Shown: positions 35,365 to 45,802, counted from the stretch's first letter. The stretch is 64,000 nt of DNA from Paraburkholderia megapolitana (GCF_007556815.1 NZ_CP041743.1:248001-312000); one strand, 5' to 3'. Notes: generated by a model from the letters alone, not told the origin. Numbers and translations: made by a program.

Positions 35365-37383
35365 TCACTCCACTTTGAGCGTCAGCAACTGCGCTCCGTC
35401 GGCAACCTGATCGCCGACCGCATACAGCACTTCCTCGACGACGCCGGCGCTCGGTGCGCCGATCGTGTGCTCCATCTTCATCGCTTCCATCACGATGAGC
35501 GGCGTGCCCTTCTCGACGGTGGCGCCCGCTTCGACCAGCACGGCGATCACCTTGCCCGGCATCGGCGCGGTGAGCCGGCCTTCGCCGTGCTCGACGTCCG
35601 CAGCATGCGCAAGCACGTTCTGCCATTCGAATGCGAGCGCGGCACCGCGGCAGAACACATGGAACGTGTCGCCGTCGGCAAAGACGCGTCCTGTTACGCG
35701 CGCATCGCCAAGCGTCGCGCCGAATTCGTGTGCATTCGACCCACGCCACCACGTAAAGGCGTCAACCGTGCCCGCGTGAGCGAGCGTTTGCGTGCCAGCA
35801 CCGAGGCTGTCGCGTGCGAACGTTGCATCGAATGTGCTGTCGTTGTCGACGTCACGCCATGCCAGCGTCTGCGTATAGCCGCCGTTCAGCCGCCAGTGCG
35901 ACAACCCATCCCACGGCGATGCGGATTGCGCCGCACCGCCTTCGCGTGCGAGCAACGCTGCGCAGGCAAGCGCCAGCGCTTCGCGGAACGGCTTCTTCGC
36001 CGGAGCGAACAGCGCATCGTGATGACGCTCGATCAAGCCGGTATCGAGATCGCCGGTCGAGAACGGTTCGCTCGTGACGATACGCTGCAGGAATTCAACG
36101 TTAGTGTGCGGCCCGACCACCTCGCAGCCTTGCAACGCGCGATGCATCCGCGCAAGCGCTTCGTCGCGCGTCGGGCCCCAGACGATCAGCTTGGCGATCA
36201 TCGGGTCGTAATACGGCGTGATCGTGTCGCCTTCGCGCACACCACTATCGATCCGCACCGGCGCGCGCTCGCCACCTTCGCCGACGATGAACTCGACGCC
36301 TTCAGGCATCCGCAGATGCCGCAGCGTACCGGTGGACGGCAAGAAGCCGCGTGCCGGATGTTCGGCGTAAATACGCGCCTCGATGGCGTGGCCGGTCAAC
36401 GCAAGCTGTTCCTGGGCAAGCGGCAGCGGTTCATCGGCCGCGACGCGCAATTGCCACTCCACGAGGTCGAGCCCCGTCACCATTTCGGTGACCGGATGCT
36501 CGACCTGCAGACGCGTGTTCATTTCCATGAAGTAGAAGTCGCCGCCGGTCATGATGAACTCGACCGTCCCTGCGCCGACGTAGTTCACCGCGCGCGCTGC
36601 AGCGACTGCAGCTTCGCCCATTGCACGGCGCAGCTCCGCCGGCAACCCGGGCGCGGGCGCTTCTTCCAGCACTTTCTGGTGACGCCGCTGCACCGAGCAG
36701 TCGCGGTCGAACAGATACACCGCGCCGCCATGACGGTCCGCGAACACCTGCACCTCGACGTGACGCGGCCGCGTCAGATACTTTTCGATCAGCACACGAT
36801 CATTGCCGAAGCTGCTGGCCGCTTCACGCTTGCATGACGCGAGCGCAGCGGCGAAATCGGCGCTGCGCTCAACCACGCGCATGCCCTTACCGCCGCCGCC
36901 CGCACTTGCCTTCAACAGCACCGGGTAGCCGATAGCGTCGGCTTCGCGCTGCAACAACTGTGCGTCTTGATCGTCGCCGTGATAACCCGGTACGAGCGGC
37001 ACCGCGGCCGCATGCATCAATGCCTTGGCGGCAGCTTTCGAACCCATCGCCGCAATCGCTGTGACCGGCGGTCCGATGAAGACGATGCCGGCCTGCTCGC
37101 AGGCACGCGCGAAGTCTTCGTTTTCCGACAGGAAGCCGTAGCCCGGATGCACAGCCTGGGCACCGCTCGCACGCGCCGCTTCGACGATGCGTTCCGCGCG
37201 CAGATAGCTTTCCGCAGCGGTGGCGCCGCCGATATGCACCGCTTCGTCGCAGGCGGCGACGTGTTTCGCGCCGGCATCCGCGTCCGAATACACGGCAACG
37301 CTCGTAATGCCGAGCCGCCGGCACGTGGCTGCGACGCGGCACGCAATCTCGCCCCGGTTCGCAATCAGGATCTTGTTGAACAT
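35365..37383 (-). CDS. liuD: 3-methylcrotonyl-CoA carboxylase biotin-containing alpha subunit
   Basis: A 672-residue acyl-CoA carboxylase alpha subunit of leucine/isovalerate catabolism. The biotin carboxylase domain starts at ILIANRGEIACRV; an ATP-grasp domain includes a Gly-rich GGGGKGMRVV loop. The biotin carrier ends with MEAMKME, where Lys636 is the biotinylated residue. The start is the ATG at 37383, at the family N-terminus; upstream frame sequence is discarded. Last gene of liuABCD, 52 bp after liuC. A propionyl- or acetyl-CoA carboxylase is the alternative by fold, but the liu context decides. Confidence 0.92.
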   Translation of the reverse strand: MFNKILIANRGEIACRVAATCRRLGITSVAVYSDADAGAKHVAACDEAVHIGGATAAESYLRAERIVEAARASGAQAVHPGYGFLSENEDFARACEQAGIVFIGPPVTAIAAMGSKAAAKALMHAAAVPLVPGYHGDDQDAQLLQREADAIGYPVLLKASAGGGGKGMRVVERSADFAAALASCKREAASSFGNDRVLIEKYLTRPRHVEVQVFADRHGGAVYLFDRDCSVQRRHQKVLEEAPAPGLPAELRRAMGEAAVAAARAVNYVGAGTVEFIMTGGDFYFMEMNTRLQVEHPVTEMVTGLDLVEWQLRVAADEPLPLAQEQLALTGHAIEARIYAEHPARGFLPSTGTLRHLRMPEGVEFIVGEGGERAPVRIDSGVREGDTITPYYDPMIAKLIVWGPTRDEALARMHRALQGCEVVGPHTNVEFLQRIVTSEPFSTGDLDTGLIERHHDALFAPAKKPFREALALACAALLAREGGAAQSASPWDGLSHWRLNGGYTQTLAWRDVDNDSTFDATFARDSLGAGTQTLAHAGTVDAFTWWRGSNAHEFGATLGDARVTGRVFADGDTFHVFCRGAALAFEWQNVLAHAADVEHGEGRLTAPMPGKVIAVLVEAGATVEKGTPLIVMEAMKMEHTIGAPSAGVVEEVLYAVGDQVADGAQLLTLKVE

Positions 37384-37435
37384 GGAGGTGTCTCGCCGAT
37401 GGTGGGTTGCCGTAGGAACATCGCGTGTGCGAACG

Positions 37436-38242
37436 TTATGCGGAGTCGCCGCGCCAAGCTGGCGCGCGTTTTTCAAGGAACGATGCCACGCCTTCGCGAC
37501 CTTCGGCGCCGGCACGCACACGTGCGATCCGTTCCGCGGTGTCTTCGATCAGCGCGGTATCGAGCGTGCGGCCCGCGATATCCTGCACGAGCGCCTTGCA
37601 TTCGCGCACCGCGGAAGGACCGTTTGCGCATAGCGTTGCGGCAAGCTGCTGCACGGTTGTGTCGAGTTGCGCTTCGCTCACTGCTTCGCTGACTAGACCG
37701 AGTCGCAGTGCAGTCGCACTGTCGAACTGTTCGGCGGTGGCGAAGTAGCGGCGCGATGCCTGTTCACCCAACGCGCGGATCACATACGGCGCGATCGTTG
37801 CGGGGATCAAGCCGAGGCGCGCTTCGGACAGACAGAAGCGCGCGGTGTCGACCGCAACGACGATATCGCACGCCGAAATCAGGCCCATGCCGCCCGCGTA
37901 CACGTCGCCGTTCACACGTGCAATCACCGGTTTGCGGCAGCGATAGATCGCCGACAACATCGCTGCAAGGCGCAGCGCATCGGCACGGTTCTCGGCATCC
38001 GAGAAACCGGCCATCTTCTTCATCCAGTTCAGGTCGGCGCCGGCGCAGAAGGCCTTGCCGTTCGCGGCCAGCACGACCGCGCGCACGTCGTCGTTCGTAT
38101 CGAGCGCGGTGAAAGCCGCGGTCAGCTCCGCGATCATCACCTCGTTAAACGCGTTGCGCACGTCAGGGCGATTCAACGTAACCGTCGCCACCTGGCTCGT
38201 GCCTTGACCTGAGAATGCGAGGTTCAGGGTTTCGTATTGCAT
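37436..38242 (-). CDS. liuC: Methylglutaconyl-CoA hydratase (enoyl-CoA hydratase family)
   Basis: A 268-residue crotonase-superfamily enzyme converting 3-methylglutaconyl-CoA to HMG-CoA in leucine degradation. Oxyanion-hole segments are visible at AFCAGADLNWMKKM and NGDVYAGGMGLISACDIVVA. ATG at 38242 with AAGGAG about 10 nt before. It sits between liuB and liuD, as in other proteobacterial liu operons. Confidence 0.92.
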   Translation of the reverse strand: MQYETLNLAFSGQGTSQVATVTLNRPDVRNAFNEVMIAELTAAFTALDTNDDVRAVVLAANGKAFCAGADLNWMKKMAGFSDAENRADALRLAAMLSAIYRCRKPVIARVNGDVYAGGMGLISACDIVVAVDTARFCLSEARLGLIPATIAPYVIRALGEQASRRYFATAEQFDSATALRLGLVSEAVSEAQLDTTVQQLAATLCANGPSAVRECKALVQDIAGRTLDTALIEDTAERIARVRAGAEGREGVASFLEKRAPAWRGDSA

Positions 38243-38279
38243 GTCGGATCGCTCCTTCGGCGCTATCAGGTCTTGCGCT

Positions 38280-39887
38280 TTACATCCGGAACACGCCGAA
38301 GCGCGTGTCTTCGATCGGCGCGTTCATCGCCGCGGATAGCCCGAGGCCGAGCACATCGCGCGTCTGTGCGGGGTCGATCACGCCGTCGTCCCACAGCCGC
38401 GCGCTTGCGTAGTACGGATGCCCCTGGTGCTCGTACTGCTCGCGGATCGGTTGCTTGAAGGCTTCTTCCTGCTCCGCGGTCCACGTGCCGCCCTTCCCTT
38501 CGATGCCATCGCGCTTGACCGTCGCGAGCACCGACGCAGCCTGCTCGCCGCCCATTACCGAAATGCGCGCGTTCGGCCACATCCACAGGAAGCGCGGCGA
38601 ATACGCGCGTCCGCACATGCCGTAGTTGCCGGCCCCAAACGACCCGCCGATGATCACCGTGAACTTCGGTACTTTCGCCGTCGCGACCGCGGTCACCATC
38701 TTTGCACCGTTACGCGCGATCCCTTCGTTCTCGTACTTGCGACCGACCATGAAGCCGGTAATGTTCTGCAGGAACACGAGCGGAATCTTGCGTTGACTGC
38801 ACAGCTCGATGAAGTGCGCGCCCTTGAGCGCCGACTCGGAAAACAGGATGCCGTTGTTCGCGATGATGCCGACCGGGTGCCCCCAGATATGCGCGAAACC
38901 GGTAACGAGCGTCGTGCCGTAGCGGGCCTTGAATTCGTCGAAAGCGGAGTCGTCGACGATGCGCGCGATTACCTCGCGGATGTCGAACGGCTTGCGGGTA
39001 TCGACGGGAATCACGCCGTAGAGGCTCTTCACATCGTAGCGCGGCGGCACTACCGGTTGCAGCGCGACCGGCACATCCTTGCGACGATTCAGATTACCGA
39101 CGATGCTGCGCGCGATAGCCAGCGCATGCGCATCGTTCTGCGCGAGATGATCGACCACGCCGGAGAGCCGCGTATGCACGTCGCCGCCACCAAGGTCTTC
39201 GGCGCTGACTTCCTCGCCAGTGGCCGCTTTCACGAGCGGCGGGCCGCCCAGAAAAATCGTCCCCTGGTTCTTCACGATGATCGACTCGTCGCTCATCGCG
39301 GGCACGTAGGCACCGCCTGCGGTGCACGAGCCCATCACGACCGCGATCTGCGGAATGCCCGCTGCGGAAAGATTCGCCTGGTTGTAGAAGATGCGACCGA
39401 AGTGATCGCGATCGGGAAACACGTCGTCCTGGTTCGGCAGGTTGGCGCCACCCGAATCGACGAGGTAGACGCACGGCAGATGGTTTTCCGCTGCGATTTC
39501 CTGCGCGCGCACGTGCTTCTTGACGGTGACCGGGTAGTAGGTGCCGCCCTTCACGGTCGCATCGTTACAGACGATCACGCATTCCTGGCCCGCGATGCGG
39601 CCGATGCCCGTAATCACACCCGCGCCAGGCGCGTCGTCGTTGTACATGCCGTACGCCGCAAGCTGCGACAGCTCGAGAAACGGCGTGCCCGGATCGAGTA
39701 GCTGGGCGATCCGGTCGCGCGGCAACAGCTTGCCGCGCGAGACATGCTTGTCGCGCGCCGGCGCGCCGCCGCCCAGCGCGAGCTTGTCGACTTTCGCGCG
39801 CAGATCCGCGACCAGCGCTTCGAGCGCGGCAGCATTGGCGCGGAAATCGTCCGAGCGCGGGTTCAGCCTGGTTTCGATGATCGGCAT
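38280..39887 (-). CDS. liuB: 3-methylcrotonyl-CoA carboxylase carboxyltransferase beta subunit
   Basis: A 535-residue carboxyltransferase that moves CO2 from biotin on the alpha subunit to 3-methylcrotonyl-CoA. Crotonase-like halves carry the CoA-binding [11 protein letters not shown] and [16 protein letters not shown] segments and the C-terminal [34 protein letters not shown] block typical of MCC beta. ATG at 39887 with AGGAG 9 nt before. Length fits the family (about 535). Confidence 0.94.
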   Translation of the reverse strand: MPIIETRLNPRSDDFRANAAALEALVADLRAKVDKLALGGGAPARDKHVSRGKLLPRDRIAQLLDPGTPFLELSQLAAYGMYNDDAPGAGVITGIGRIAGQECVIVCNDATVKGGTYYPVTVKKHVRAQEIAAENHLPCVYLVDSGGANLPNQDDVFPDRDHFGRIFYNQANLSAAGIPQIAVVMGSCTAGGAYVPAMSDESIIVKNQGTIFLGGPPLVKAATGEEVSAEDLGGGDVHTRLSGVVDHLAQNDAHALAIARSIVGNLNRRKDVPVALQPVVPPRYDVKSLYGVIPVDTRKPFDIREVIARIVDDSAFDEFKARYGTTLVTGFAHIWGHPVGIIANNGILFSESALKGAHFIELCSQRKIPLVFLQNITGFMVGRKYENEGIARNGAKMVTAVATAKVPKFTVIIGGSFGAGNYGMCGRAYSPRFLWMWPNARISVMGGEQAASVLATVKRDGIEGKGGTWTAEQEEAFKQPIREQYEHQGHPYYASARLWDDGVIDPAQTRDVLGLGLSAAMNAPIEDTRFGVFRM

Positions 39888-39960
39888 GACGGGAAACTCC
39901 TGTTCTACGCGCTGTGTGCTTGTCGTTAGCTGAGATTCGCTGGGGTTCGCAGCAATCCGG

Positions 39961-41142
39961 TTACAGGGTCTCGGCGAACAGTTCGCGACCGATCAACATG
40001 CGGCGAATTTCGCTCGTGCCAGCGCCGATTTCATACAGCTTCGCATCGCGCCACAGACGGCCGACCGGGTATTCGTTGATATAGCCGTTGCCGCCGAGAA
40101 TCTGGATCGCCTCGCCGGCCATCCACGTCGCTTTTTCGGCGGTATAGAGGATCACGCCCGCGCAGTCCTTGCGCACCTGACGCACGTGGTCGGTGCCGAT
40201 CGTGTCGAGTTGCCGGCCCACTGCGTACAGATAGGCGCGGCACGCCTGCAAGGTGGTGTAGAGATCCGCGACCTTGCCCTGGATCAGCTGGAACTCGCCG
40301 ATCGCCTGGCCGAACTGCTTGCGGTCGTGGATGTACGGCACAACCGCATCCATCACCGCGACCATGATGCCGGTCGGGCCGCCCGCGAGCACGGCGCGCT
40401 CGTAGTCGAGCCCGCTCATCAGCACTTTCACGCCGCCGTTAAGCTGACCGAGGATATTTTCTTCCGGCACCTCGACGTCCTGGAACACCAGTTCGCCGGT
40501 GTGCGAGCCGCGCATGCCGAGCTTGTCGAGCTTCTGCGCAACCGAGAAACCCTTCATGCCTTTTTCGACGATGAACGCGGTAATGCCGCGCGAGTTCGCT
40601 TCCGGGTCGGTCTTCGCATACACGACCAGCGTGTCGCAGTCGGGGCCGTTGGTGATCCACATCTTCGTGCCGTTCAGCACGTAACGGTCGCCCTTCTTTT
40701 CCGCGCGCAGCTTCATGCTGACCACATCGGAACCGGCGTTCGGCTCGCTCATGGCGAGCGCACCGACGTGCTCACCGGAGACGAGCTTCGGCAGGTACTT
40801 CTGTTTCTGCGCCGCTGTGCCGTTGCGGTGAATCTGGTTCACGCACAGGTTGGAGTGCGCGCCGTACGACAAACCGACCGATGCCGACGCACGCGAAATC
40901 TCCTCCATCGCCACCATGTGCGCGGTGTAGCCCATATTCGCGCCGCCGTATTCTTCCGCGACCGTCATGCCGAGCACGCCGAGGTCGCCGAACTTGCGCC
41001 ACAGGTCCATCGGGAACTGGTCGGTGCGATCGATCTCGCCGGCGCGCGGCGCAATTTCCTTCGCCGCGAACGACGCGACCGTGTCGCGCAGCATTTCGAT
41101 CTCTTCACCAAGCGGGAATTGCAAACCGGGCAGATTGCTCAT
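39961..41142 (-). CDS. liuA: Isovaleryl-CoA dehydrogenase
   Basis: A 393-residue acyl-CoA dehydrogenase oxidising isovaleryl-CoA to 3-methylcrotonyl-CoA with FAD, passing electrons to ETF. The signature [13 protein letters not shown], the catalytic Glu in [13 protein letters not shown] and the C-terminal [17 protein letters not shown] are all present. The start is the ATG at 41142 with GGAG 6 nt before; an ATG four codons earlier lacks a ribosome site. First gene of the liu operon; the upstream region carries the operators listed at 41227-41363. Confidence 0.94.
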   Translation of the reverse strand: MSNLPGLQFPLGEEIEMLRDTVASFAAKEIAPRAGEIDRTDQFPMDLWRKFGDLGVLGMTVAEEYGGANMGYTAHMVAMEEISRASASVGLSYGAHSNLCVNQIHRNGTAAQKQKYLPKLVSGEHVGALAMSEPNAGSDVVSMKLRAEKKGDRYVLNGTKMWITNGPDCDTLVVYAKTDPEANSRGITAFIVEKGMKGFSVAQKLDKLGMRGSHTGELVFQDVEVPEENILGQLNGGVKVLMSGLDYERAVLAGGPTGIMVAVMDAVVPYIHDRKQFGQAIGEFQLIQGKVADLYTTLQACRAYLYAVGRQLDTIGTDHVRQVRKDCAGVILYTAEKATWMAGEAIQILGGNGYINEYPVGRLWRDAKLYEIGAGTSEIRRMLIGRELFAETL

Positions 41143-41226
41143 CTGTGTCTCCATGATTCGGGATTCGGACCGCGTGCCAGGCCTGTTGCCGCACCGCTGT
41201 CCGTGCAACGCGAATTTCACGCTAGA

Positions 41227-41242
41227 TTGACGTATGCGTCAA
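41227..41242. promoter_or_regulatory. 16-bp palindrome in the liu promoter region
   Basis: TTGACG (41227-41232), spacer TATG and CGTCAA (41237-41242) form a palindrome 85 bp upstream of liuA. It resembles the palindromic sites proposed for MerR-type LiuR in other proteobacteria, but no liuR gene is in this window. Confidence 0.5.
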
Positions 41243-41260
41243 TAGATTTTTTGGAATTTT

Positions 41261-41273
41261 TGAGTAATACTCA
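41261..41273. promoter_or_regulatory. Palindromic operator copy 1 in the liuA-tetR divergent region
   Basis: TGAGTAATACTCA is a perfect 5-bp inverted repeat with a 3-bp centre. A near-identical copy occurs at 41351-41363; together they are the likely sites of the adjacent TetR-type regulator. Confidence 0.6.
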
Positions 41274-41350
41274 GATATGCATGAAATGGCTGAAAGTGCT
41301 GTAATCCGGCGATCAAGGCCATTCCTCGCGGTTTTCCTAGCGCTGGAAAC

Positions 41351-41363
41351 TGACTAATACTCA
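41351..41363. promoter_or_regulatory. Operator copy 2, next to the tetR start codon
   Basis: TGACTAATACTCA differs by one base from the copy at 41261-41273 and ends 4 bp before the ATG of the TetR gene, so binding there would block its own expression. Confidence 0.6.
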
Positions 41364-41367
41364 TACG

Positions 41368-42246
41368 ATGACCACACCGAAAACAGCCCCGGCGCATGGC
41401 CGGGGCTCCGTCCCACCCTCGGCCACTGTCGCTGCCGGTCGCCCCGACCTGCCCGCTACACGGCGCCAGCCGGCTGGCCGCAAGTCGCAGCAGCGCGTGA
41501 AGGAAATCCTGCAAGCCGGTCGAGATGTGTTTTCGGAAAAAGGCTACGAGCGCGCTACCACCGCGGAAATCGCGCAGCGACTCGGCGTATCCGAGGCAAC
41601 GGTGTTCAGTTATTTCCGCGGCAAACGCGAACTGTGCGCGCATGTGATCGGCGACTGGTACGACGAAATCATCGGAGCGATCGAAGCCGGCCTGCCGCAG
41701 GACGGCACCGTGCGGCAACAGTTCGCTTTCATCGTACGCATGCATTTGCGGTTGATGCTGGTGAATGGCACCGGGCTATGCGCGCTCGTGCTCTCCGAGG
41801 GCCGCGCGCAGCATCACGACCTAAGCGTTGCGCTCACCGACCATCAGCGGCGCTACACGGCGCCGTTGATGGTCGTGCTCGCGCGCGGGCAGGAAAGCGG
41901 CCAGGTGCGCGCCGACATGCCGCTGCGGCTGCTGCGTTCGCTGGTGTTCGGTCCGATGGAGCACGTGCTGTGGGACGCGACGCTCGGCCAGCGGCCCGCC
42001 GACATCGAAGCGACCGCCGAGCAACTGATCGACGTGCTGTGGTCGGCCTTGCAGCCGCCCGATGCGCCGCATGCGGCACTGCGGCAATTCCGTCATGAGG
42101 TGGGGGAAGCGATGGTCCGGCTCGAGCAGGCCGAAGCGGCGCTGGCGGTGCCTGAGGCGACAGCGTCTGCAACCGCGTCGAAAGGTACTGCGAAAGCGGC
42201 GGCACGCGGCAAGGCAACAACCGACGCGCCCGCACGCCGAACCTGA
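41368..42246 (+). CDS. TetR/AcrR-family regulator, probable LiuQ-like repressor of the liu operon
   Basis: A 292-residue TetR protein: a disordered N-terminal extension (about 1-35), helix-turn-helix (TTAEIAQRLGVSEATVFSYFRGKREL, about 64-89) and a ligand-binding domain, with an Ala/Thr/Lys-rich tail after about 250. It is divergent from liuA, with two copies of a 13-bp palindrome between them, one touching its own start. A TetR-type regulator of branched-chain amino acid catabolism (LiuQ) is known from comparative genomics in betaproteobacteria; assignment here is by context, not sequence identity. Confidence 0.87.
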   Translation: MTTPKTAPAHGRGSVPPSATVAAGRPDLPATRRQPAGRKSQQRVKEILQAGRDVFSEKGYERATTAEIAQRLGVSEATVFSYFRGKRELCAHVIGDWYDEIIGAIEAGLPQDGTVRQQFAFIVRMHLRLMLVNGTGLCALVLSEGRAQHHDLSVALTDHQRRYTAPLMVVLARGQESGQVRADMPLRLLRSLVFGPMEHVLWDATLGQRPADIEATAEQLIDVLWSALQPPDAPHAALRQFRHEVGEAMVRLEQAEAALAVPEATASATASKGTAKAAARGKATTDAPARRT

Positions 42247-42328
42247 ATCATCTCCCTGCCGGACCAATCCTGAAGCGGCGTCGTGGCCGTCGACGGCGAG
42301 CGAAAGCGGCCGGCCTGGTGCAGAGGCG

Positions 42329-43336
42329 CTAGCGACCGAATAACGCCGCGAGCCCCGCAGGAGAGGTGAACATTCCCGCGCCGTCGTGAGCTATGCCCGG
42401 CACTTCGAACAAGCAATGGTTCAGTTCTCCGGGATGACGCATACGCATATAGCGCGCATACGCGCGGCCGCGCTCCAGCCGGTGCGCACCCTGCGCGCGT
42501 GCCGCGCAGGAAGTGTCGAGTGCCGGGTGCGCCGGGTCGCTATCGTCGCCACCGAGCAGCAGCACGACGTCGCGATGCGCATACGCGGCTTCGAGCGTAG
42601 CGGCGCAACCGCCGCGCATCGTCTCGAGTGCATAGGCCGGTAGCCGGTCCAGGCCGTACTTCCAGTCGTTGAAGCCGGGGCAACGCGCGTCGTCGAAGGT
42701 CGTGAACGTGGAGCCGTCCGCACCCGGCCGCAGCGTGTCGAAGTACACATACGACGAAGGATTCGCGATCACGTAGCGCACTGCGATGCCACAGTCAGTG
42801 AGTTGCGCCTCGCCGCGCGCCACCACCGCATAGCGCTGCGCGACCTGGCCGCCACCCGAATGACCGGCAATCACGACCGTCTCCAGCGCAGGAAAACTGT
42901 CGCGCTGCGCAAGGCGGCGCAGGATCGCGTCGAGCACATCGAACGAGCTGATCGGTGCGGCGTTCGTTGCCGCACCGCCGCCCATCCAGCCGGTCCAGTC
43001 CCAGTGCAACGTGGTGGGCGCGAGGCGATGTGCCTCCACGTCGGCGGTAGCGAGGAATTGCGGCACGATCAACAGCGTTTCGGATGCATCCTGGCCTGCT
43101 GCGTCGCGCGCCTGCTGCACGAGACGAAAGTAGGTATCGGCGTTGCGCAGGCGGCCGTGCATCATGATCACGACGTGTCGCACACTCGATTGCGGCGCGT
43201 CCCATGCATCGGTCGCGAAGAGCGGGACGATGCCCTCGCCCGCCGCGGTCTTCACTGCAATACGCTGAGGTGCCACGACCTTCACCGGGCGCTCGTTCGG
43301 TGCGCGTTCGTCGTCGGGATGAAAAATCTGGGTCAT
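42329..43336 (-). CDS. Alpha/beta hydrolase family protein (cytosolic paralogue)
   Basis: A 335-residue alpha/beta hydrolase. The nucleophile elbow is AGHSGGGQ, an oxyanion strand VVIMMHGRLRNADTYF precedes it, and the likely catalytic His is in the C-terminal VPGIAHDGAGM. No signal peptide. It is a clear paralogue of the secreted hydrolase at 44729-45802, sharing HGxLRNADxYF, PQFLAT and GHSGGxQVxQRYAV. The ATG at 43336 is used; an ATG at 43381 overlapping the MFS stop is possible. Last gene of the porin-hydrolase-MFS-hydrolase operon. Substrate unknown, presumably an ester. Confidence 0.8.
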   Translation of the reverse strand: MTQIFHPDDERAPNERPVKVVAPQRIAVKTAAGEGIVPLFATDAWDAPQSSVRHVVIMMHGRLRNADTYFRLVQQARDAAGQDASETLLIVPQFLATADVEAHRLAPTTLHWDWTGWMGGGAATNAAPISSFDVLDAILRRLAQRDSFPALETVVIAGHSGGGQVAQRYAVVARGEAQLTDCGIAVRYVIANPSSYVYFDTLRPGADGSTFTTFDDARCPGFNDWKYGLDRLPAYALETMRGGCAATLEAAYAHRDVVLLLGGDDSDPAHPALDTSCAARAQGAHRLERGRAYARYMRMRHPGELNHCLFEVPGIAHDGAGMFTSPAGLAALFGR

Positions 43337-43370
43337 GCGGGAACACTCATAAGGATGACGGCCCGGCGCT

Positions 43371-44732
43371 TCAGCACACATCGGCTGAAGCGGACGAAAC
43401 TCCCGGTTCGCGTCCGGACTTCGTGAAAAACACCATCGCCAGCGAAAGCAGACCGGCGAAGATCAGATAGAACGCCGGCGTGAGGCTGCTGCCAGATAGA
43501 TGCGTGAGCCAGGTGATCGTCAGCGGTGCCAGGCCGCCGAACAGCGTCACCGCGATGTTGTACGACAGCGCGACGCCGGTCGAGCGGTTGCGCACCGGAA
43601 AAAGCGTCGCAAGCATGCCGGGATGCGCGCCGGACATCGCCGCAAGAAACACGGTCGCGATCATCTGCGCGATGAACAGATGCAGCGGCGTGGGCTGCGT
43701 GATGACGAAATGGAACAGCGGGTACGCGCAGATCACCCAGGCAATCACGACCGGATAGAAGCAGCGGTACGGCCCGTAACGATCGGCGAGCTTGCCCGAC
43801 ACCGGGAACAGGAACAGATTCAGCGCGCCCGATACGAACGCACCGAGCAGCGCGCTCGACAGCGGCAGATGCAGTTGCCGCTCGACATACAACGACAGGT
43901 ACGAATGCCAGACATAGTTGGTCGCCGCACCAACGATGATCACACCCATCGCGCAGATCACCGCATCGCTGTTAGCGCGGAAGAATTCGCGCAACGACTG
44001 GCGCGGCGCGGCATCGCCGTCGTGACCGCGCAACGCTTCGAACTCCGGTGACTCGGCCACACGGTGACGGATGTAGAAACCCATCGGTCCCGCGAGCGAG
44101 CCCATCAGGAACGGCAACCGCCATCCCCACGACACGAGCTGCGCGTGCGAGAGCTGGGTCGTCAACAGCCAGCCCACGCCCGAGGACAACAACAGCGCGA
44201 ACGCCTGCGACGACATGTTGAAGCTGCCGTAGAACATCTTCTTGCCGGGCGGTGCGTATTCGACCAGCATCGCCGACGCGGTCGCAAACTGACCGCCCAC
44301 CGACAGCCCCTGCAGCAATCGCGCAAGCACGACGAGTAACGGCGCAGCGATACCGATCGTCGCGTACGACGGCGTCAGGCCCATCAGCAGCGTGCTCGCA
44401 GCCATCGATACGATCAGCAGCGACAGCGCACGGCGGCGCCCCACGCGGTCCGCGTAGAGGCCGAGCAGAATGCCGCCGAGCGGTCGCACGAAGAAACCGA
44501 TCGCGAAAGTAGCGAGCGTCAGCGCGATCGACACGAACGCGTTGTCGCCAGGAAAGAACACCTGCGCGATGATCTTCGAAAAGTAACCGTAGATCAGAAA
44601 ATCGAACCATTCGAGCCCGTTGCCGAGCACCGATGCGAAGATCGCGCGGCGCACCATCGAGCGGCTTAGCGCCGGCTGAGCGACCGCCTCGTCTTGCTTG
44701 CCGTCCTGCGGGTGGATAGACAGATCGTTCAT
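43371..44732 (-). CDS. MFS transporter (metabolite:H+ symporter type)
   Basis: A 453-residue, 12-helix permease of the MHS-type MFS group. GNGLEWFDFLIYGYFSKI near the N-terminus and RPLGGILLGLYADRVGRRRAL (loop 2-3 signature) are typical of proline/betaine/citrate-type symporters. The start ATG (44732) overlaps the stop of the upstream hydrolase gene (ATGA); an ATG three codons earlier is also possible. It lies between two paralogous hydrolases and probably imports their substrate or product. Confidence 0.88.
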   Translation of the reverse strand: MNDLSIHPQDGKQDEAVAQPALSRSMVRRAIFASVLGNGLEWFDFLIYGYFSKIIAQVFFPGDNAFVSIALTLATFAIGFFVRPLGGILLGLYADRVGRRRALSLLIVSMAASTLLMGLTPSYATIGIAAPLLVVLARLLQGLSVGGQFATASAMLVEYAPPGKKMFYGSFNMSSQAFALLLSSGVGWLLTTQLSHAQLVSWGWRLPFLMGSLAGPMGFYIRHRVAESPEFEALRGHDGDAAPRQSLREFFRANSDAVICAMGVIIVGAATNYVWHSYLSLYVERQLHLPLSSALLGAFVSGALNLFLFPVSGKLADRYGPYRCFYPVVIAWVICAYPLFHFVITQPTPLHLFIAQMIATVFLAAMSGAHPGMLATLFPVRNRSTGVALSYNIAVTLFGGLAPLTITWLTHLSGSSLTPAFYLIFAGLLSLAMVFFTKSGREPGVSSASADVC

Positions 44733-45802
44733 TGCGTGCATTGTCCCGTTCCGAACATCGCTGCGAGTGCGCACGGCGAAGTCAGCATCCGCGCGCCGTT
44801 GTGGCCGACACCGGGCACGACGTGGAAGTGCTGGTTCAGCCCGTCCGGGTGACGGGCCTGCATATAGGCGAAGTATGCCGTGGCGCGCGCGAGGCGTTGC
44901 GAACCTTGTGATTCGGCGGCGCAGCTTTTGTCGAGCGCGGGATGCATCGGATCGTCGTCCTGGCCGCCGACGAGGTAGTCGACGTAGCGCTTCGCATAGG
45001 CTGCTTCGAGCGCCTCGGGTGTGCGGTCGTTTACGTACGGCGGCCGTTCCTGCATGCCGTATTTCCATGCATCGAACGACGGACAGGTGGCGGCGTCGAA
45101 AGGCTCGAACGTGCCTTGCGCATTCGGACGACGGGCATCGAAGTACGCATACGACGACGGGCTCGATACGACGTAGCGAACGTCGATGCCTTCGTCCGCG
45201 AGGGCCTGCAGATCGTGTGCGGCGACCGCATATCGCTGCACGACCTGCGCGCCGCCCGAGTGACCGGCGAATACGACGTACTTCAGGTTCGGAAACAGAT
45301 GCCGGTCAGCAAGCCGCGCGACGATCGCATCGAGTACCGCGTACGAGCTGACCGGCGCACTACCCTCGGCCGCCTCGCCGCCCATCCATGCATTGTCTTT
45401 CCAACGCAGTAGATCGGCGGGCAGCGAGCGGACTTGCGTGTCGACCGTGGCGAGAAACTGCGGCGCTATAAGCAACGTCTTACCGGCGTCGGTGCCCGAG
45501 CGCTCGCGGGCTTTCTCTGCCGTGTGGAAGTACACGTCCGCATTGCGCAGCTTGCCGTGAATCACGATCACCGCGCGCTCGATCTGCGGTTGCGGCACGT
45601 TCCAGTCCGCAGACAGGTAGAGCGGGAACTGCGCCTGTCCCTGCGGCGTGTCGATCGCAAGACGCGCATCGGCGATGGTTCCGACCGGATGCAGGTTCGG
45701 CCGGTACTCGTGCTGCGCAAATGCGGGCGTGACTGTTATCGCCAGCGCCGCGTACAGCGCCGCCACGCAGCGGCGCATCTTTCGCGATCGATTGCTACTC
45801 AT
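44729..45802 (-). CDS. Secreted alpha/beta hydrolase family protein (periplasmic paralogue)
   Basis: A 357-residue alpha/beta hydrolase with a signal peptide ending at PAFA/QHEY. The nucleophile elbow is AGHSGGAQ and the probable His is in VPGVGHNGARM. It shares its whole plan with the cytosolic paralogue two genes downstream. ATG at 45802 with AGGAG upstream; an ATG eight codons later would leave only the signal peptide core. Placement directly after a porin suggests it hydrolyses a substrate in the periplasm before uptake. Confidence 0.82.
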   Translation of the reverse strand: MSSNRSRKMRRCVAALYAALAITVTPAFAQHEYRPNLHPVGTIADARLAIDTPQGQAQFPLYLSADWNVPQPQIERAVIVIHGKLRNADVYFHTAEKARERSGTDAGKTLLIAPQFLATVDTQVRSLPADLLRWKDNAWMGGEAAEGSAPVSSYAVLDAIVARLADRHLFPNLKYVVFAGHSGGAQVVQRYAVAAHDLQALADEGIDVRYVVSSPSSYAYFDARRPNAQGTFEPFDAATCPSFDAWKYGMQERPPYVNDRTPEALEAAYAKRYVDYLVGGQDDDPMHPALDKSCAAESQGSQRLARATAYFAYMQARHPDGLNQHFHVVPGVGHNGARMLTSPCALAAMFGTGQCTQ

